Shown here: positions 9,830 to 21,568 of the stretch, in pieces
How the letters are laid out: each line of letters starts with the position of its first letter
Position numbering within the stretch: position 1 is the stretch's first letter
Source of the DNA: Plasmodium brasilianum
Lineage: Eukaryota; Apicomplexa; Aconoidasida; Haemosporida; Plasmodiidae
DNA: 64,000 nt
Direction of reading: 5' to 3'
Assembly (NCBI RefSeq): GCF_023973825.1
Contig: NC_090115.1
Span: 682,001 to 746,000 of the forward strand
Made by a program: the position numbers and the translations under genes
The notes under the pieces: generated by a model
Told to the model about the DNA's origin: nothing
Seen by the model: only the letters and a program-made list of their open reading frames with translations
Database searches by the model: none

Positions 9830-11106
9830 ATGTTTTCAACAAGGTAACATAGGCAAAGCGGAAAAGAGAAAAAGCTTAATTTCACATACTTTAATTTCAA
9901 GAGCTTTTACCATGTTAATACGTATGAGCATACCAAGTACGCACGTATTTATGTTTGTATATGTGCTTGTACTTATGTGTAATTATTTTATTATGTACGT
10001 ACTATATGCGCACATATTTGTATATTAAATTAAAAAAAAAATTTTAGGAGTGAGTATGACAGAGGAGTAAACACCTTTTCGCCAGAGGGCAGGCTTTTTC
10101 AAGTGGAGTATGCATTAGGAGCTATAAAGGTACATATATATATATATATATACATACACACATGTGTACTTACATATATGTATATACATATGTATACATT
10201 TGTATGTGTGTATACAAAAAAGGATAATAAAATAGCTTATCAGTAATAGGCCTGTGCGTATGATAATTCACAAACTGTACATATAAAGAACAGAAAGTAA
10301 AGTATACGTACATTTGAACTATTAGGTCATTAGGGTAAACTTCTTTATATATGAACACATTATTTTAAATAATGTTGTATCATGTGTTTTTTTTTTTTTT
10401 TTTTTTTTTTTTCTATTATTTGCGAGTATAGTTGGGAAGCACAGCAGTAGGCATATGCGTAAATGATGGTGTAATTTTAGCATCTGAAAGAAGAATTTCT
10501 TCAGCATTAATTGAAAAAGATTCAGTAGAGAAACTGTTAGCTATAGATGATCATATAGGATGCGCCATGAGTGGGTTAATGGCAGATGCAAGAACATTAA
10601 TTGATTATGCAAGGGTGGAATGTAATCATTACAGGTTTATATATAATGAAAATATAAATATAAAATCATGTGTAGAATTAATATCTGAATTAGCATTAGA
10701 TTTTTCTAATTTATCCGATAATAAAAGAAAAAAAATTATGAGTAGACCATTTGGTGTTGCATTATTAATAGGAGGGGTTGATAAAAATGGTCCTTGTCTA
10801 TGGTATACTGAACCTTCAGGAACAAACACCCGATTTTTAGCTGCATCTATTGGATCGGCACAAGAAGGTGCAGAACTATTACTACAAGAAAATTATAATA
10901 AAAACATGACTTTTGAAGAAGCAGAGATTCTAGCACTTACTGTTTTAAGACAAGTAATGGAGGATAAATTATCATCTTCAAATGTTGAAATTGCGGCTGT
11001 TAAGAAATCTGATCAAACATTTTATAAGTACAGCACTCAAGATATCTCGAGAATCATTGACGTCTTACCATCACCAATATATCCAACCATTGATATGACA
11101 ACATAG
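9830..11106 (+). CDS. PSMA5: Proteasome subunit alpha type-5
   Basis: An alpha-ring subunit of the 20S proteasome core, built from three exons: 9830-9843 (MFST plus a split Arg codon), 10048-10129 and 10432-11106, total 256 residues. Donors are GTAACA and GTACAT; acceptors are TTTTAG and GAGTATAG after a long T run. Exon 2 encodes the alpha-subunit N-terminal signature [20 protein letters not shown] followed by LGAIK. Exon 3 starts [20 protein letters not shown] and continues through the full Ntn-hydrolase-like fold ([25 protein letters not shown]). Alpha subunits are non-catalytic, so no N-terminal threonine is expected. Length and sequence fit alpha-5. A Met-initiated call at exon 3 is wrong because that codon is TTG. 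Confidence 0.95.
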
Positions 11107-11861
11107 AAAGAAAAAAAGAAAAACAATATGAATAAGAAAAAAAATAAAATAAAATAAAATAAAATATTTTGAACAAAAAGATGAGACAAATACATATAGT
11201 ACTATAGAGATACCTGCAGTTATTAATTTTACTTTCTCTCATTTATTCTTCTCTATCAGTGCATATATATATATATATATACATACAATCCGTATATACT
11301 TATAATGTGTTCTGTATATGGTTGTACAAGGTTGCACATCCAGTGAACTACATTTTAATTTCCTTTGTGAAAAATTTTCTCACTTTATAAAATTTATCTT
11401 AATTATATACATTTTTTAATGAAAAATATTGCATAGACTTTATATTTTTTAAGGTTACTACGTTTTGCCTTAACTTTTTTATATTTTTTCAAAAGGTATA
11501 ATTTAAAATTGTAAAATTGATATTTGCTAAGTATTTAATGTTCTGGAAGGGAATAAACAATTTTAAATTAATTTTTCTTTTTGTTTTTTGGAAAAATATC
11601 CTTTTTTTTCAACACCTCGATGAATAACTATTTTGTATACGTATATTTTTAGCTATATATATGCACCACTTTTAATTCTTTTCACTCGTGCAATTTAAAA
11701 AAAAAAAAAAAAGAATAATATAATATAATAAAATTATTGTTCCGCATTCTGTACACGTAAATAGTTACCTCTATGTGTCGGAACAAAAATAAACAAAAAA
11801 AGGACGTAAAATTAGACGTTTTTTTTTTTCTTTTTTTTCCCCCTTATATCAGCTTTCCCCT
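11107..11861. other. Convergent intergenic region
   Basis: 3' ends of proteasome alpha-5 (plus) and the mTERF gene (minus) face each other here. It contains an AAAAT pentamer repeat (about 11139-11165), a short TA tract (11263-11281) and A/T runs. Polyadenylation presumably occurs here on both strands. No gene seen. Confidence 0.7.
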
Positions 11862-14024
11862 TTACACAAGGATAAAAGGATTATGTATATTTTTAGCTAG
11901 CTGTGAAGACCTTACAAAATCGTAATAGGGAATTTTATAATGTTTGATAAAATCCTTATTAGAGGTCTGCAATAACATTTTTAAGTTTATAGGTGGGATA
12001 TTCGGTTTATAGACTAAATCATTGAAATTTTTATTAAAATCTGCATAATTATATTTTCTCACTAATTCTTTGTAAAATTCAATGTAATTATCATAATATA
12101 AATTCATGTAAGCTACATGTCTAGGAATTATTCTTAAGCGAAAACTGTAGCTGAAGTACTGAGGAAAAGATAAGGTATCATGAAAACTTTTATTTAAATG
12201 TCTAATCAAATATAACATTTTAGGTCTAATTGTTCTATATACATTATATGTAAATATTCTAGGATATTTTTTAATAAACTTTTTTAAATCTTCTTCTTCT
12301 ATACTTTCATCTAAATATAATAATTCATTATATTTCCTTTTTAGATTTCCAAAAGCAAAAAATTGTGGTAAATTATATAATATCTGTTTTAATTCATTAT
12401 ACGAGTAGTTTAATTCGTTTTTGTAATGAGCTAAACGTTTTAATACTGTCTTTTTATTTATTAAAGATAATCTAGGGGATGTTTTTATAATCTTTTTTAT
12501 CATCTCCAAATTTATGCCATTAGGAATAACTTCTTTTATGTTTGTTAATACATCTCCTTTTGAATTGAACGTTACTTCTTCCTTTTTAATTTTATTTTCA
12601 TTTTCATGGAATTTTTCGAAAAACGATTTTAACTCTTCAGACGTTTTAAAATGTGTGGTAAAAAAGTATTCTATCTCATCGTAATTTTTGAGAAAAAAAT
12701 TAAATTTTTCCTCTATGTTAGAAGATATATTTATACTATCTAGTGAAATGTTTGGGTTCAATATTTCATTTTCCGAGGCGCAATTTCCTCTGGGCATATG
12801 AATGTTCTTTTCCTTCGTCACTATGTCATCCTGTACTCCTTTCACTAATCCTTCCTCCAATTTATCCAGTAAATTTTCTTGTCCTCCTTCCGCTAAATCA
12901 TCCTCCATTCCACCCGCTGCTCCTCCTGATACTCCCTCCTCCTCCATCTCTTGACCACTGCTACCACCTCCCCCTGATACTCCCTCATTCATCTCTTGAC
13001 CACTGTTACCACCACCAGCAGCTGCCATATGTGCTTTCCTCTTTTCTTCCCTCACCTTCTTCCTCTGAGCCTTCATCAATCTTTTTCTTTGTTTTACGCT
13101 TATATGTACTTCCCTACCAGCAGCACTCATGGCATGTATATATTTTGGCATTTGCATAAAATCAATATTTTGTTTGTTTTTTAAGAAATAATTAACTGCT
13201 TTTTCTAAATTCCCAAAAATTAAAAAAAAAATAGCGGATTGATTATGACATTCTGGGTAAAATAGAAAGCGAATATCTATGTTAATAAATTTAAATATGG
13301 AATAAATATCAAAATTGAAATATTCTTTTGATTTTAGTTTTTTAACTATATCAAGAAAAAAATTTTTATCTTTTTGTAACATAGCCAATAAATTTTCTTT
13401 ATATCCTATAGCATAGTTGTCCAAACTTTTTAATTCTTCATTATTTTTTTTTGCCAATTTTGTTATTCTCTTAAATTTACAATTAAAATTTTTTAACTTA
13501 AATTCTAATGCCCATTTAAAAGCATTCAAAAACCTATCTGGGATTTGATCAATTATTTCACCTTCTTTGTCATTAAAATTATTACCTAATATGGTATTGT
13601 CGATTTTTTTTACTTTCTTCAAATTTTCAATATATTTGCTCGTTTTTTCGAATAATTGGAATTTTTTACTTATAAATCGTTTATGTATTTTTCTTTGAAC
13701 AGTAGAATACGCCCGAGAATACGATGTGGTATATGTGGATGATGATGAGATTGATGACGGGGTAACAGCAGACATAGAAGAGGATGGTGTTCTCAAAAAA
13801 AAAAGCCTATTTTTATTTCTATCATCGTAGCAATATCTAATATGATAATATATATTTTTGTTCTGGTGATATTTAAAAGGTAAACGGTCAATTTTTATAT
13901 TATGTATGTCTTTATTTTTTCTCATACTATTGCTATAATAAACTACTTTTGCACATTTAACATAATAACATATTAATGAAATGAAATTTACAGGTACTAA
14001 AACATAAAAGAAATATTTATTCAT
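11862..14024 (-). CDS. mTERF-family protein, putative organellar nucleic-acid-binding factor
   Basis: A 720-residue single-exon protein. The first 30 residues are a hydrophobic leader (KYFFYVLVPVNFISLICYYV), followed by a basic Ser/Tyr-rich stretch, which suggests signal plus transit peptide and apicoplast targeting; mitochondrion is possible. The C-terminal third carries mTERF helical repeats of about 30-40 residues with the family's Leu-Pro/Tyr-Pro corners: IIKTSPRLSLI, ILYNLPQFFAFG (about 550), KFIKKYPRIFTYNVYRTIRPKM (split around 590) and FPQYFSYSFRLRIIPRH (about 618-634). The last matches the very typical mTERF 'PxYFSYSLxxRIxPRH' pattern. mTERF proteins bind organellar DNA or RNA in transcription, termination or ribosome assembly. 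A Gly/Glu-rich insert (about residues 325-400) is unusually GC-rich. Family assignment is firm, role is inferred. Confidence 0.85.
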   Translation of the reverse strand: MNKYFFYVLVPVNFISLICYYVKCAKVVYYSNSMRKNKDIHNIKIDRLPFKYHQNKNIYYHIRYCYDDRNKNRLFFLRTPSSSMSAVTPSSISSSSTYTTSYSRAYSTVQRKIHKRFISKKFQLFEKTSKYIENLKKVKKIDNTILGNNFNDKEGEIIDQIPDRFLNAFKWALEFKLKNFNCKFKRITKLAKKNNEELKSLDNYAIGYKENLLAMLQKDKNFFLDIVKKLKSKEYFNFDIYSIFKFINIDIRFLFYPECHNQSAIFFLIFGNLEKAVNYFLKNKQNIDFMQMPKYIHAMSAAGREVHISVKQRKRLMKAQRKKVREEKRKAHMAAAGGGNSGQEMNEGVSGGGGSSGQEMEEEGVSGGAAGGMEDDLAEGGQENLLDKLEEGLVKGVQDDIVTKEKNIHMPRGNCASENEILNPNISLDSINISSNIEEKFNFFLKNYDEIEYFFTTHFKTSEELKSFFEKFHENENKIKKEEVTFNSKGDVLTNIKEVIPNGINLEMIKKIIKTSPRLSLINKKTVLKRLAHYKNELNYSYNELKQILYNLPQFFAFGNLKRKYNELLYLDESIEEEDLKKFIKKYPRIFTYNVYRTIRPKMLYLIRHLNKSFHDTLSFPQYFSYSFRLRIIPRHVAYMNLYYDNYIEFYKELVRKYNYADFNKNFNDLVYKPNIPPINLKMLLQTSNKDFIKHYKIPYYDFVRSSQLAKNIHNPFILV

Positions 14025-14814
14025 TTCTTTTTCTCTTAAATTATTGCTTCCGAAAAAATAAAAAAAATATGTTTTCCCCCTTCTTTAAAAAATTCACAGA
14101 AATACCAAAAAAAAAAAAAAAAATGAGAGCGGAAAGGGGAGATGACAAATGTGAAAGCAAAACAAACGAAATAATAACTCACATGATTGATTTTACTAAA
14201 AATTCGTACACATAAAAAAGGGAAATTTCAAACGTCTGCCATCATGACATAAGAAAGAAGTCTACGAAAAAAGAAGAAAAATCGTGCAAGTAATAAAATT
14301 TGACAAAAGAAAATTCAAAAAAATTATAAACAAATATTATTATGTGCAGTACTTATTGAATTAGCAAGATTGTTCCTACGGTCAAGTACACGTATACCGG
14401 TGAATCTTTAAATTCTGAACAATCAGAAAAAGTGTACTTCTCTTAAATTTTAAATGAACAAAAGTTTAATGGGGGTACTCTAAAAAAAAAAAAAAAAATT
14501 ACCTACATGAAGGATAACAAATGAGAAGAAAAAGTGAGTTATTTCGCGTATGCATGCTCGTGTAAAAAACTGCAATTAAAAAAAAAGGTATGTATACTAT
14601 TCATAGCTATCTCTTTATAGTAAGAGATAAAAAAATATATTGCTCTAGTAGTGCTTAAAGCAACTCACAAAATGAACATATTTAATTAAAAGAGCAAGAA
14701 AAACTTTGCTAAGCTATTTTTAAGAAAAAAATCACTCCATATTAAAAGAGAGGAGGTGACAGTTTATGACAGCAAGAAAAATAAAACAGTACACGCAGCT
14801 GTTTCGGCGTTTTG

Positions 14815-14895
<81 letters not shown>

Positions 14896-15226
14896 TCATG
14901 GATATATGAGTATTTAAAATTCGCATTTTAAAAGAAAAGAAGGGGGTATTTTTTTTTCCCCCCTCCTCATTGTTGTCAAGTCGTACATATGTGCATGACC
15001 GCGTTGATATTTTTGGTGTAGAACTATGTAACTTCAGAAAAGACTTAAATATAGGGGAAACACAATTTTGGAGCATTTTTTTTATGGCAAAAAATGGTGT
15101 TAATATATATTCTTAGGAAAGTTGTATGATGAGGAAATAATGAATAAAAGTAAAAATTAAATTAAAATTAATGTAAATTTTGTTGATGAACATATACGTG
15201 TCAAGGCTTCTTATAACGGTGAAAAA
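14025..15226. promoter_or_regulatory. Divergent intergenic region, presumed bidirectional promoter
   Basis: 1.2 kb between the divergent starts of the mTERF gene (minus) and the helical-repeat gene (plus). It has a pure TA tract of about 73 bases (14821-14893), long A runs near 14109-14124 and 14481-14498, and no credible ORF. Its promoter role is inferred from gene orientation only. Confidence 0.5.
14821..14893. repeat. Long TA dinucleotide tract
   Basis: About 73 bases of uninterrupted alternating TA, the longest in the window, inside a divergent intergenic region. It is a likely length-polymorphic marker. Confidence 0.95.
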
Positions 15227-18200
15227 ATGCTAAAGTATATTAGTTGTCTAAATAAGAGACTGATTTACAAGTTACATGTAGAAAATGATAAGATCATTGA
15301 TATGCCATTGTTCTTGGTGGACAACCTATATGTAAGAAGTAAAGAGGAGTTAATTTTGTTACTGAGCAATGCTATTTCTTTCAACAAAAAAGATTTTTTA
15401 GTTAATTACAGAAGAGTGTTACTAAAGGACAATGAAGCATATAGTAGTTATAATAATTCGAATGAAACGGAAAATGGTAGCAATAACGTGAAAGATTACA
15501 GTAATGGAGATAGCAATAAGAAGCATAACACGAATTGTGAAATAGATAAAAATACCACCTGTGACAGCACCAATGGACATTATAAATATAAACTTGTAGA
15601 TAGTGTTGGTGATATAAAATGGGGAAAAAATTTTATGTTAAAAGATGTGGACATGCATTCAACACAAGTAAACAATTGTTACAAATACAATAACGAAGAG
15701 TATAACGAATTGATAAATTATTTATCGGAAATATATTCGAGTGAAGAAAGCTGGAATTCAAATTGTACACACCTTTTTGAAGAGGATGAAGAGGAGGATT
15801 ATATGAACTATTTACAAAAAAAAAATGACAAAGAAAGAAAAGATTCTAAGGAGAAAAAGACACAGGAATATTCATTAACTGGTTATATTCCGAACGATTT
15901 TTTTTTTCGTTCATTTAAAAATAGAATTATATCCATTAAGGGACATTTATCATACAACGATTTATTTTCACTTATTTATTTATATAGTAAAAAGAGAGAT
16001 ATACAAATTATGAAAACACTAGGAGAGCAATATATATATAAAATGGAAAGGGAAAAAGATAAGCAAGTAAATTACAAGCATATTATACATATGTTAAATA
16101 TATTTATTAAATTAAATTACGAAAAATATAACATTCATAGTATCATAAAACATTTACTACAGAATATGTCTGAGAATATTTTAATTAATGACTTGAAGTT
16201 ATCGGCCTTAGGTTTTACTTGTTTATCAAGACTTAATTTGTATAATATGCTATTTTATGATTATATATATACTTTTTTGAAAAATGTAAATGATTGTTCT
16301 CATTTATGCTGTTCTATGGTTTTACATTGCATAGGGTATCATAAACATTATATGGTGAAGAAGAGGAAGAAGCTTTATGATCAAGTAAAATCTTTCAACA
16401 AATTGATGAATCGTAATATCATTTCGGAGAAATGCATTATGATAAGTAATGACATCTACAAGTTTAGTAACAACCCCATCAATAATGATAATCTTGATGA
16501 TATAGTTACCGAAGAAGCAAAAAAAGCTCAATGTGGATACAAAAAAACTATTCCCAGAGATTTCAAAATAAATATTTTGACATTTCAACTTTGTAATAAA
16601 AACAGAGATATCATTAATAAATTAGAACATAAACTAATTGATAGACTAATAAAAATGGACTTACATGATATTTCTGAAAAATCTATAAGTAGCATATTTC
16701 ACTTTTATTTTTTAATAAACAAAAATATTTTGACTGATAAAGATCATATTATATTTAGCAAATTAAGCGACATTTTAATAAAAAATAAAATAAATTTTCT
16801 AAAGCCTAGAAGTTTTCTCATGTCCTCGTACACATTAATTCTTCATAAATATTTCACGAATATTCATATCTCTTCATATTTCCTTATACAGTGTGCTAAG
16901 TTAATAAAATGGTTAAAGGGTAGAATATATATAGACAATTTACTATTCGTTTTAATGGGTTTTGCTCAAAACCAAGTGATTTTTTATAAAAACAAAAAGA
17001 ATAGTACTTACCCAAAAGTTTATGTTGATAAAAAAAATAATAAATTATGTAATTTTAAAGTAGAAAATAAATATATTGATATGCTTGAAAAGTGCGAATA
17101 TGAAGTAAATATTCTCGAAAAAAGAGATGTGAAACCTGTTAGTTGCAGAGCAGCTATTTTATATATCTTTAATGAAATAACAAATTTAGACTATGAATTA
17201 AATAAGAATCAAATTATTTTGTATTTACAATTATTTTCTAGTCTTGATATAAAATTAAGTGCAGATATTAAGCAAAAATTGTTTATACTAATTATTAACT
17301 ATGTTAATGATTTAATATGTTATATTAATTTGATTTTTCAACTAGCTATTAAGATGTATGGAATTTCTAGTAAATATATGAAAACTATAGCTTTGCATTA
17401 TTTGGAAAAATTGGACCATGAATTGTGCAAATTATGTAAATTACTCAAAAAAGATGAAAAATATTTTTCTAATTTTTTGGCAGAATATAATATTGACACC
17501 TTGAAGCGTAATACCTATTCAGATGATATGCATACCCATTTATATGACCTGGATAGTCTATCTTACACCCTTTTCATTTTTGATCAAATAGATGTAACCA
17601 AAAAAGATTTCATAATAAATCTTTCAAAATTGATGTCCATTAATGAATACTTTATTTTGATATACAAAAAAAATAACTTTAATTCTTATATTTATCTTCT
17701 TCATTATATTGGCTCCTTACCTATTGATACACAAGAGCATAAAAAGTTAATAGATTTTTTATTCACAAATTTGGAGGAATATATAGAATTATCTTATAAG
17801 GAGTACATGCAAAATAGAGGAAAAGCGATAATAGAGGAAAACGATATGTTAATAGGATTAAGCAAAAGACAAGCAAATATTTATGATGAATATAAAAGTA
17901 ACGAAACAAGAGAAGTGAATAATAAAGGCACGCATGATTGCACCACCGAGGATAAAAATATCACAGATTGTTTCTATAACGAAGTAAACCATAAGATAAT
18001 AAAGGATAAAATATTTCTAAAAGATTTGATATTATTACTAGATTCCATAAGAATTAACAAGGCCTATGGTTATAACTCTCTCCTTCGCAACATAACTGCA
18101 ATGGTAAGGGGATAACCCCTCAGTAAGCGTCTGCACGTGGAACACATACATATGTATACGCACACACTTACACACGCATACACAAATATTTACATATGCC

Positions 18201-18390
18201 CAAGTACTTTTTACGTGAGCATTTACCTATGTTCTTATACATACACACATGTACACGTTTGAATTACTCCAATTAACAGATAAATACGGAAAAAATCAAG
18301 ATGCTGTCGGATGAAGACGTCGAATTAGTAAATTACATTTTTATAGATATGGGTCTAATGAACAAACATGTAATGGACGAAGCGATGTAA
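15227..18390 (+). CDS. Conserved Plasmodium protein, helical-repeat-like, two exons
   Basis: Exon 1 is 15227-18103 and exon 2 is 18280-18390. The donor is ATG|GTAAGG, and the acceptor AACAG opens phase 0, giving 995 residues ending LSDEDVELVNYIF...DEAM. Without splicing the frame would stop three codons into the intron. The first 120 residues include a basic N-terminus (MLKYISCLNKRLIYKLH), then Asn-rich sequence. The middle and C-terminal parts are leucine-rich alpha-helical units (for example IHMLNIFIKLNYEKYN, LSALGFTCLSRLNLYN, LLFVLMGFAQNQ) resembling heptatrico-peptide or octotrico-peptide style RNA-binding repeats of organellar proteins. I see no RAP domain. An organellar RNA-binding role is only suggested by the helix pattern. 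Gene structure is well supported. Confidence 0.85.
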
Positions 18391-19033
18391 TATAACAAAA
18401 AAAAAAAAAAAAAATTAAATAAAATAATATAAAATTAAAAGTTATCGGCAAAAATTTTACTAAATGAAAAAAGAAAATTAAAAATAAATTTTTTTCCGTA
18501 TTTTTTTTTTTTCCATCTCTGTTAATGTTAATATAGGAATAGGGGGTTAACTATCGGATTAAAAGTGTAAAGCACTCCTATGTACATGGACACATACAAG
18601 CACACAGATACATATATATGCTTCTGCTTATATCTGTTAATCTGTCGTCAAGAGAAGCGATAGTCGTGGGATCCAAGTTTATGGGCGAATATTTCAAAAG
18701 GAGTCAGGATTGCTCATGATATTAGTTTTTATGTGTAAATATGTAGCCACTACTTTCATTCTTAAAAAATTAGTGCCTACGTATATGCTTGTAATTATAT
18801 ATATATATATATATGCAAACATATGTACACGTACACAACATGCTTATATTTATTTGTACATATTGACTATTAAAGCAGTACAGCTTCTGATTTTTACCCA
18901 CATGATAAATGTATGTGTAGAAAAAAAAAAAAAGTTTCACAAATTCAATGCACAACTTGGGAGTGCGTGTACTTAGAGCATTTTTCCAGAAATGCTTTAA
19001 AAAAAATAGACAAAATAAGGAAGGGTAACACAT
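18391..19033. other. Convergent intergenic region
   Basis: 3' flanks of the helical-repeat gene (plus) and of the unknown gene at 19034-21568 (minus). It has an A run at 18397-18414, a short TA tract near 18799-18814 and another A run near 18920. The short ORFs on both strands mostly translate TA-rich DNA. No gene seen. Confidence 0.65.
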
Positions 19034-21568
19034 CTATATCTTTTGAAGGGTACTAATTATATTTTGGTTTCTCATGAATATGTTTCGGCAATATTGTTCG
19101 CTGTTATCTTCTCTCATGTTAAACAAATCGTATTCTTTAAAGTTTATTATAACATTCCATAAAATTTCTTTATTTATGTTTTTTTTTAATTGTTTTATAA
19201 AAATGGAGCAAATAATATTTTTTAATTTATAGCTATCTAAAAACATTTTTTTTATTTTAAAAATCCTAAAAAGAAACAGAAAAGATTCAGTATAGCAACT
19301 TAATTCTAGTAAAACGAGACTGAGTAAGAAATTAGCTAAAATATGTTGATTATTTAAATTAATTGTTAATTTAATGCAATTAAAGAAATTGTAAATCCAT
19401 TTAGTTTTATACAAATTTGAATTTAAAAATATGATATTTTTAATAATAAAATTTTCTTTATCATTTAGGAAAGGGTGAGAATGCTCATAGTTTTCAACGA
19501 GTTCTTTATTCGTTGCTTTTACACACTGATAATTTTCATTTGTTTGAAGGGCGTTTTTCTTATGTATAATTTCTTTATTCTCATCATAACTCTTATCATC
19601 CTTTGCACCATTTTTCACATCGTCATCCCCGTATCCAGCTGTGTCCTCTAATTTCTCCCTACTTGCGCGTTGCTCCTTAGAACAACTTTCAACGACAAAA
19701 TTGTCCTTCTCATAAACATACACAAACTTGCAATCCTTGGAAACCGGATCTAGGTTGAAATAGCTCTTCAGAAAATTATAATATTTACTATTATTCTTGT
19801 AAATTTCAAAAGCTTCCAAAAATTTTTGGTTAGACCATATTAAATTTTGCTTCTTCGTAATAATATTACCAATATGTATTTGGCAATAATTATTTCTATA
19901 GTTAAATTTAATCAAGGAAGGCATATGTGCAAGATCTAGGAGGAGAAACTTTTCTTTATATTTTAGATTTTTCAAATTTAAAAAATTTCGACATGAAAAT
20001 AATAACATATTAAAATATTTTAATAAAAAGTTATCCTTTGAATTTTTTTTTTTTTCTACTAAAAAATCGTTATTTAATTCCTTTGACAAAAAACCTAATT
20101 TATCAATGTTTGACAATTGTTTAGAATAAAATGTGATAAAAAAATGAAAAGTATGTGCATATATAATATCTCGAAAATGTGTATAGATATAATCTGTGTC
20201 TTCAAAAACTTGCGCACATATATGCATTCCTACAAACCTGTCAACTGTATTATCCAAATGGATACCTTCAATGTTAAGGTCATTTAAGAATTCGAATTTG
20301 TTTATAAAGCAAAACGGAAGACAAGCACATACATCGCTATCGCAACTGCTGTTGCTACTACCACAGCTATCACCATTGTCACTGTCCTTACATTTTTTCT
20401 CAATGCAGATATTCAGTCTTTCTTTATCCTTGTCATCATTACTTTCCTCATTTCTGATATAAAAAATTTTGACAAAAAAACATTTTCGCTTTAAATCAGA
20501 CTTACAAATCCACCCTTTAACGATCGAACTTTTTCTTACATTCCGCAAAAAAACAATTTTTCCTGAGGGTCCAAAGGTTATTAATCTTTTATATTTTAAT
20601 GATCCGTCCTTGTTATTTATTGTCATTTTATTGTCAATCATAAAAATGCTATTTAACTGTTCACTGCATAAAATGGTCTCAATACACCCATAATTTATAT
20701 AAAAAGAATTGTCAATAAATGGGATAAATGAAATGTCACAAAATCCGAGTTCACTACTATTCACAATTTCCTCTTTGAAGAAGTTTTTTAGTTCACTTGT
20801 TCCTCGATTTGAGTAGCCGATATTCTTAGAGCAACTACTGCTACAATTACTGTTGTTGTTAATATTGCTATTGTTATTACAGGTATTAGTACTATTACTG
20901 GTACTACTATTATTGCTTCTTTCGTTCACCTGGCAATTTCCCCTCATTTCGACACATTTCGTATTATTGGAGTTAACTACTTTTTTCGTTATACGGTTGC
21001 CTTTGGAAATGATTTTTGCGCGACTCTTTTTTCCCTTTTTCTTGCTGTTTTTCATATGATTTCTATAATTATTGTCTCTATTATTTGCACTGGAATTTAA
21101 ATTGTTATCTGCAGTATTAATTACTTCTACTTCCTCTTTCTCCTTTTTCATCTTGGTTTTTTCTGTTTTGACAATATTTTCCTTCACTGATACACCACCT
21201 TTGATGTAATTTTGCATAATTTTTTCAACTGTCTCTGAATTTGTATAACTACTGTTAATATAATCGTAATAATCATTAGTCAAATTATTGTAATTATTTA
21301 AAAATATATTGCATAGATAATTTATGGAATTATTTTTTTCCAACATATTGAATGATTTCTCTAATTCTTCCACTAATAAATTACAGTACTCCTTTACATC
21401 ATTTTTCTGTTCAGAAGTTTTTAAAATGGCGTCAAAATCTTCTCTTTTTTTTAATTTTTCATTGTTTTTACTATAAAAAAAATCATCCGGGTATTTTTGG
21501 AAAAATGGAAATTCGTTTTTTAATTCGTCTATTAACTTTTTATAGGCTAATTTTTCGGAACATTTCAT
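19034..21568 (-). CDS. Conserved Plasmodium protein of unknown function
   Basis: An 844-residue single-exon frame whose ATG lies just inside an 18-base T run. Residues 1-100 are charged and helical (LIDELKNEFPFFQKYPDDFF). Residues 140-250 are a low-complexity linker, Lys-rich then Asn/Ser-rich (NNNSNINNNSN). From about 270 onward there is folded-looking sequence with beta-rich and helical stretches, including GPSGKIVFLRNVRK, a Cys-containing acidic Ser insert (about 390-415), and a Leu-rich C-terminus (LLSLVLLELSCYTESFLFLFR). No signal peptide or transmembrane segment is obvious. I do not recognise the family and assign no function. Gene reality is supported by length and coding-type composition against AT-rich flanks. 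Confidence 0.8.
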   Translation of the reverse strand: MKCSEKLAYKKLIDELKNEFPFFQKYPDDFFYSKNNEKLKKREDFDAILKTSEQKNDVKEYCNLLVEELEKSFNMLEKNNSINYLCNIFLNNYNNLTNDYYDYINSSYTNSETVEKIMQNYIKGGVSVKENIVKTEKTKMKKEKEEVEVINTADNNLNSSANNRDNNYRNHMKNSKKKGKKSRAKIISKGNRITKKVVNSNNTKCVEMRGNCQVNERSNNSSTSNSTNTCNNNSNINNNSNCSSSCSKNIGYSNRGTSELKNFFKEEIVNSSELGFCDISFIPFIDNSFYINYGCIETILCSEQLNSIFMIDNKMTINNKDGSLKYKRLITFGPSGKIVFLRNVRKSSIVKGWICKSDLKRKCFFVKIFYIRNEESNDDKDKERLNICIEKKCKDSDNGDSCGSSNSSCDSDVCACLPFCFINKFEFLNDLNIEGIHLDNTVDRFVGMHICAQVFEDTDYIYTHFRDIIYAHTFHFFITFYSKQLSNIDKLGFLSKELNNDFLVEKKKNSKDNFLLKYFNMLLFSCRNFLNLKNLKYKEKFLLLDLAHMPSLIKFNYRNNYCQIHIGNIITKKQNLIWSNQKFLEAFEIYKNNSKYYNFLKSYFNLDPVSKDCKFVYVYEKDNFVVESCSKEQRASREKLEDTAGYGDDDVKNGAKDDKSYDENKEIIHKKNALQTNENYQCVKATNKELVENYEHSHPFLNDKENFIIKNIIFLNSNLYKTKWIYNFFNCIKLTINLNNQHILANFLLSLVLLELSCYTESFLFLFRIFKIKKMFLDSYKLKNIICSIFIKQLKKNINKEILWNVIINFKEYDLFNMREDNSEQYCRNIFMRNQNIISTLQKI

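Noticed and set aside
12743..13184. Plus-strand Pro/Leu/Ser ORFs opposite the mTERF gene
   Set aside because: Antisense reading of the GC-richer Gly/Glu insert; the minus-strand mTERF frame is continuous through it.
14732..15076. 114-aa minus-strand ORF with a long Ile-Tyr repeat
   Set aside because: Most of it is the TA dinucleotide tract, and the rest has no coding character.
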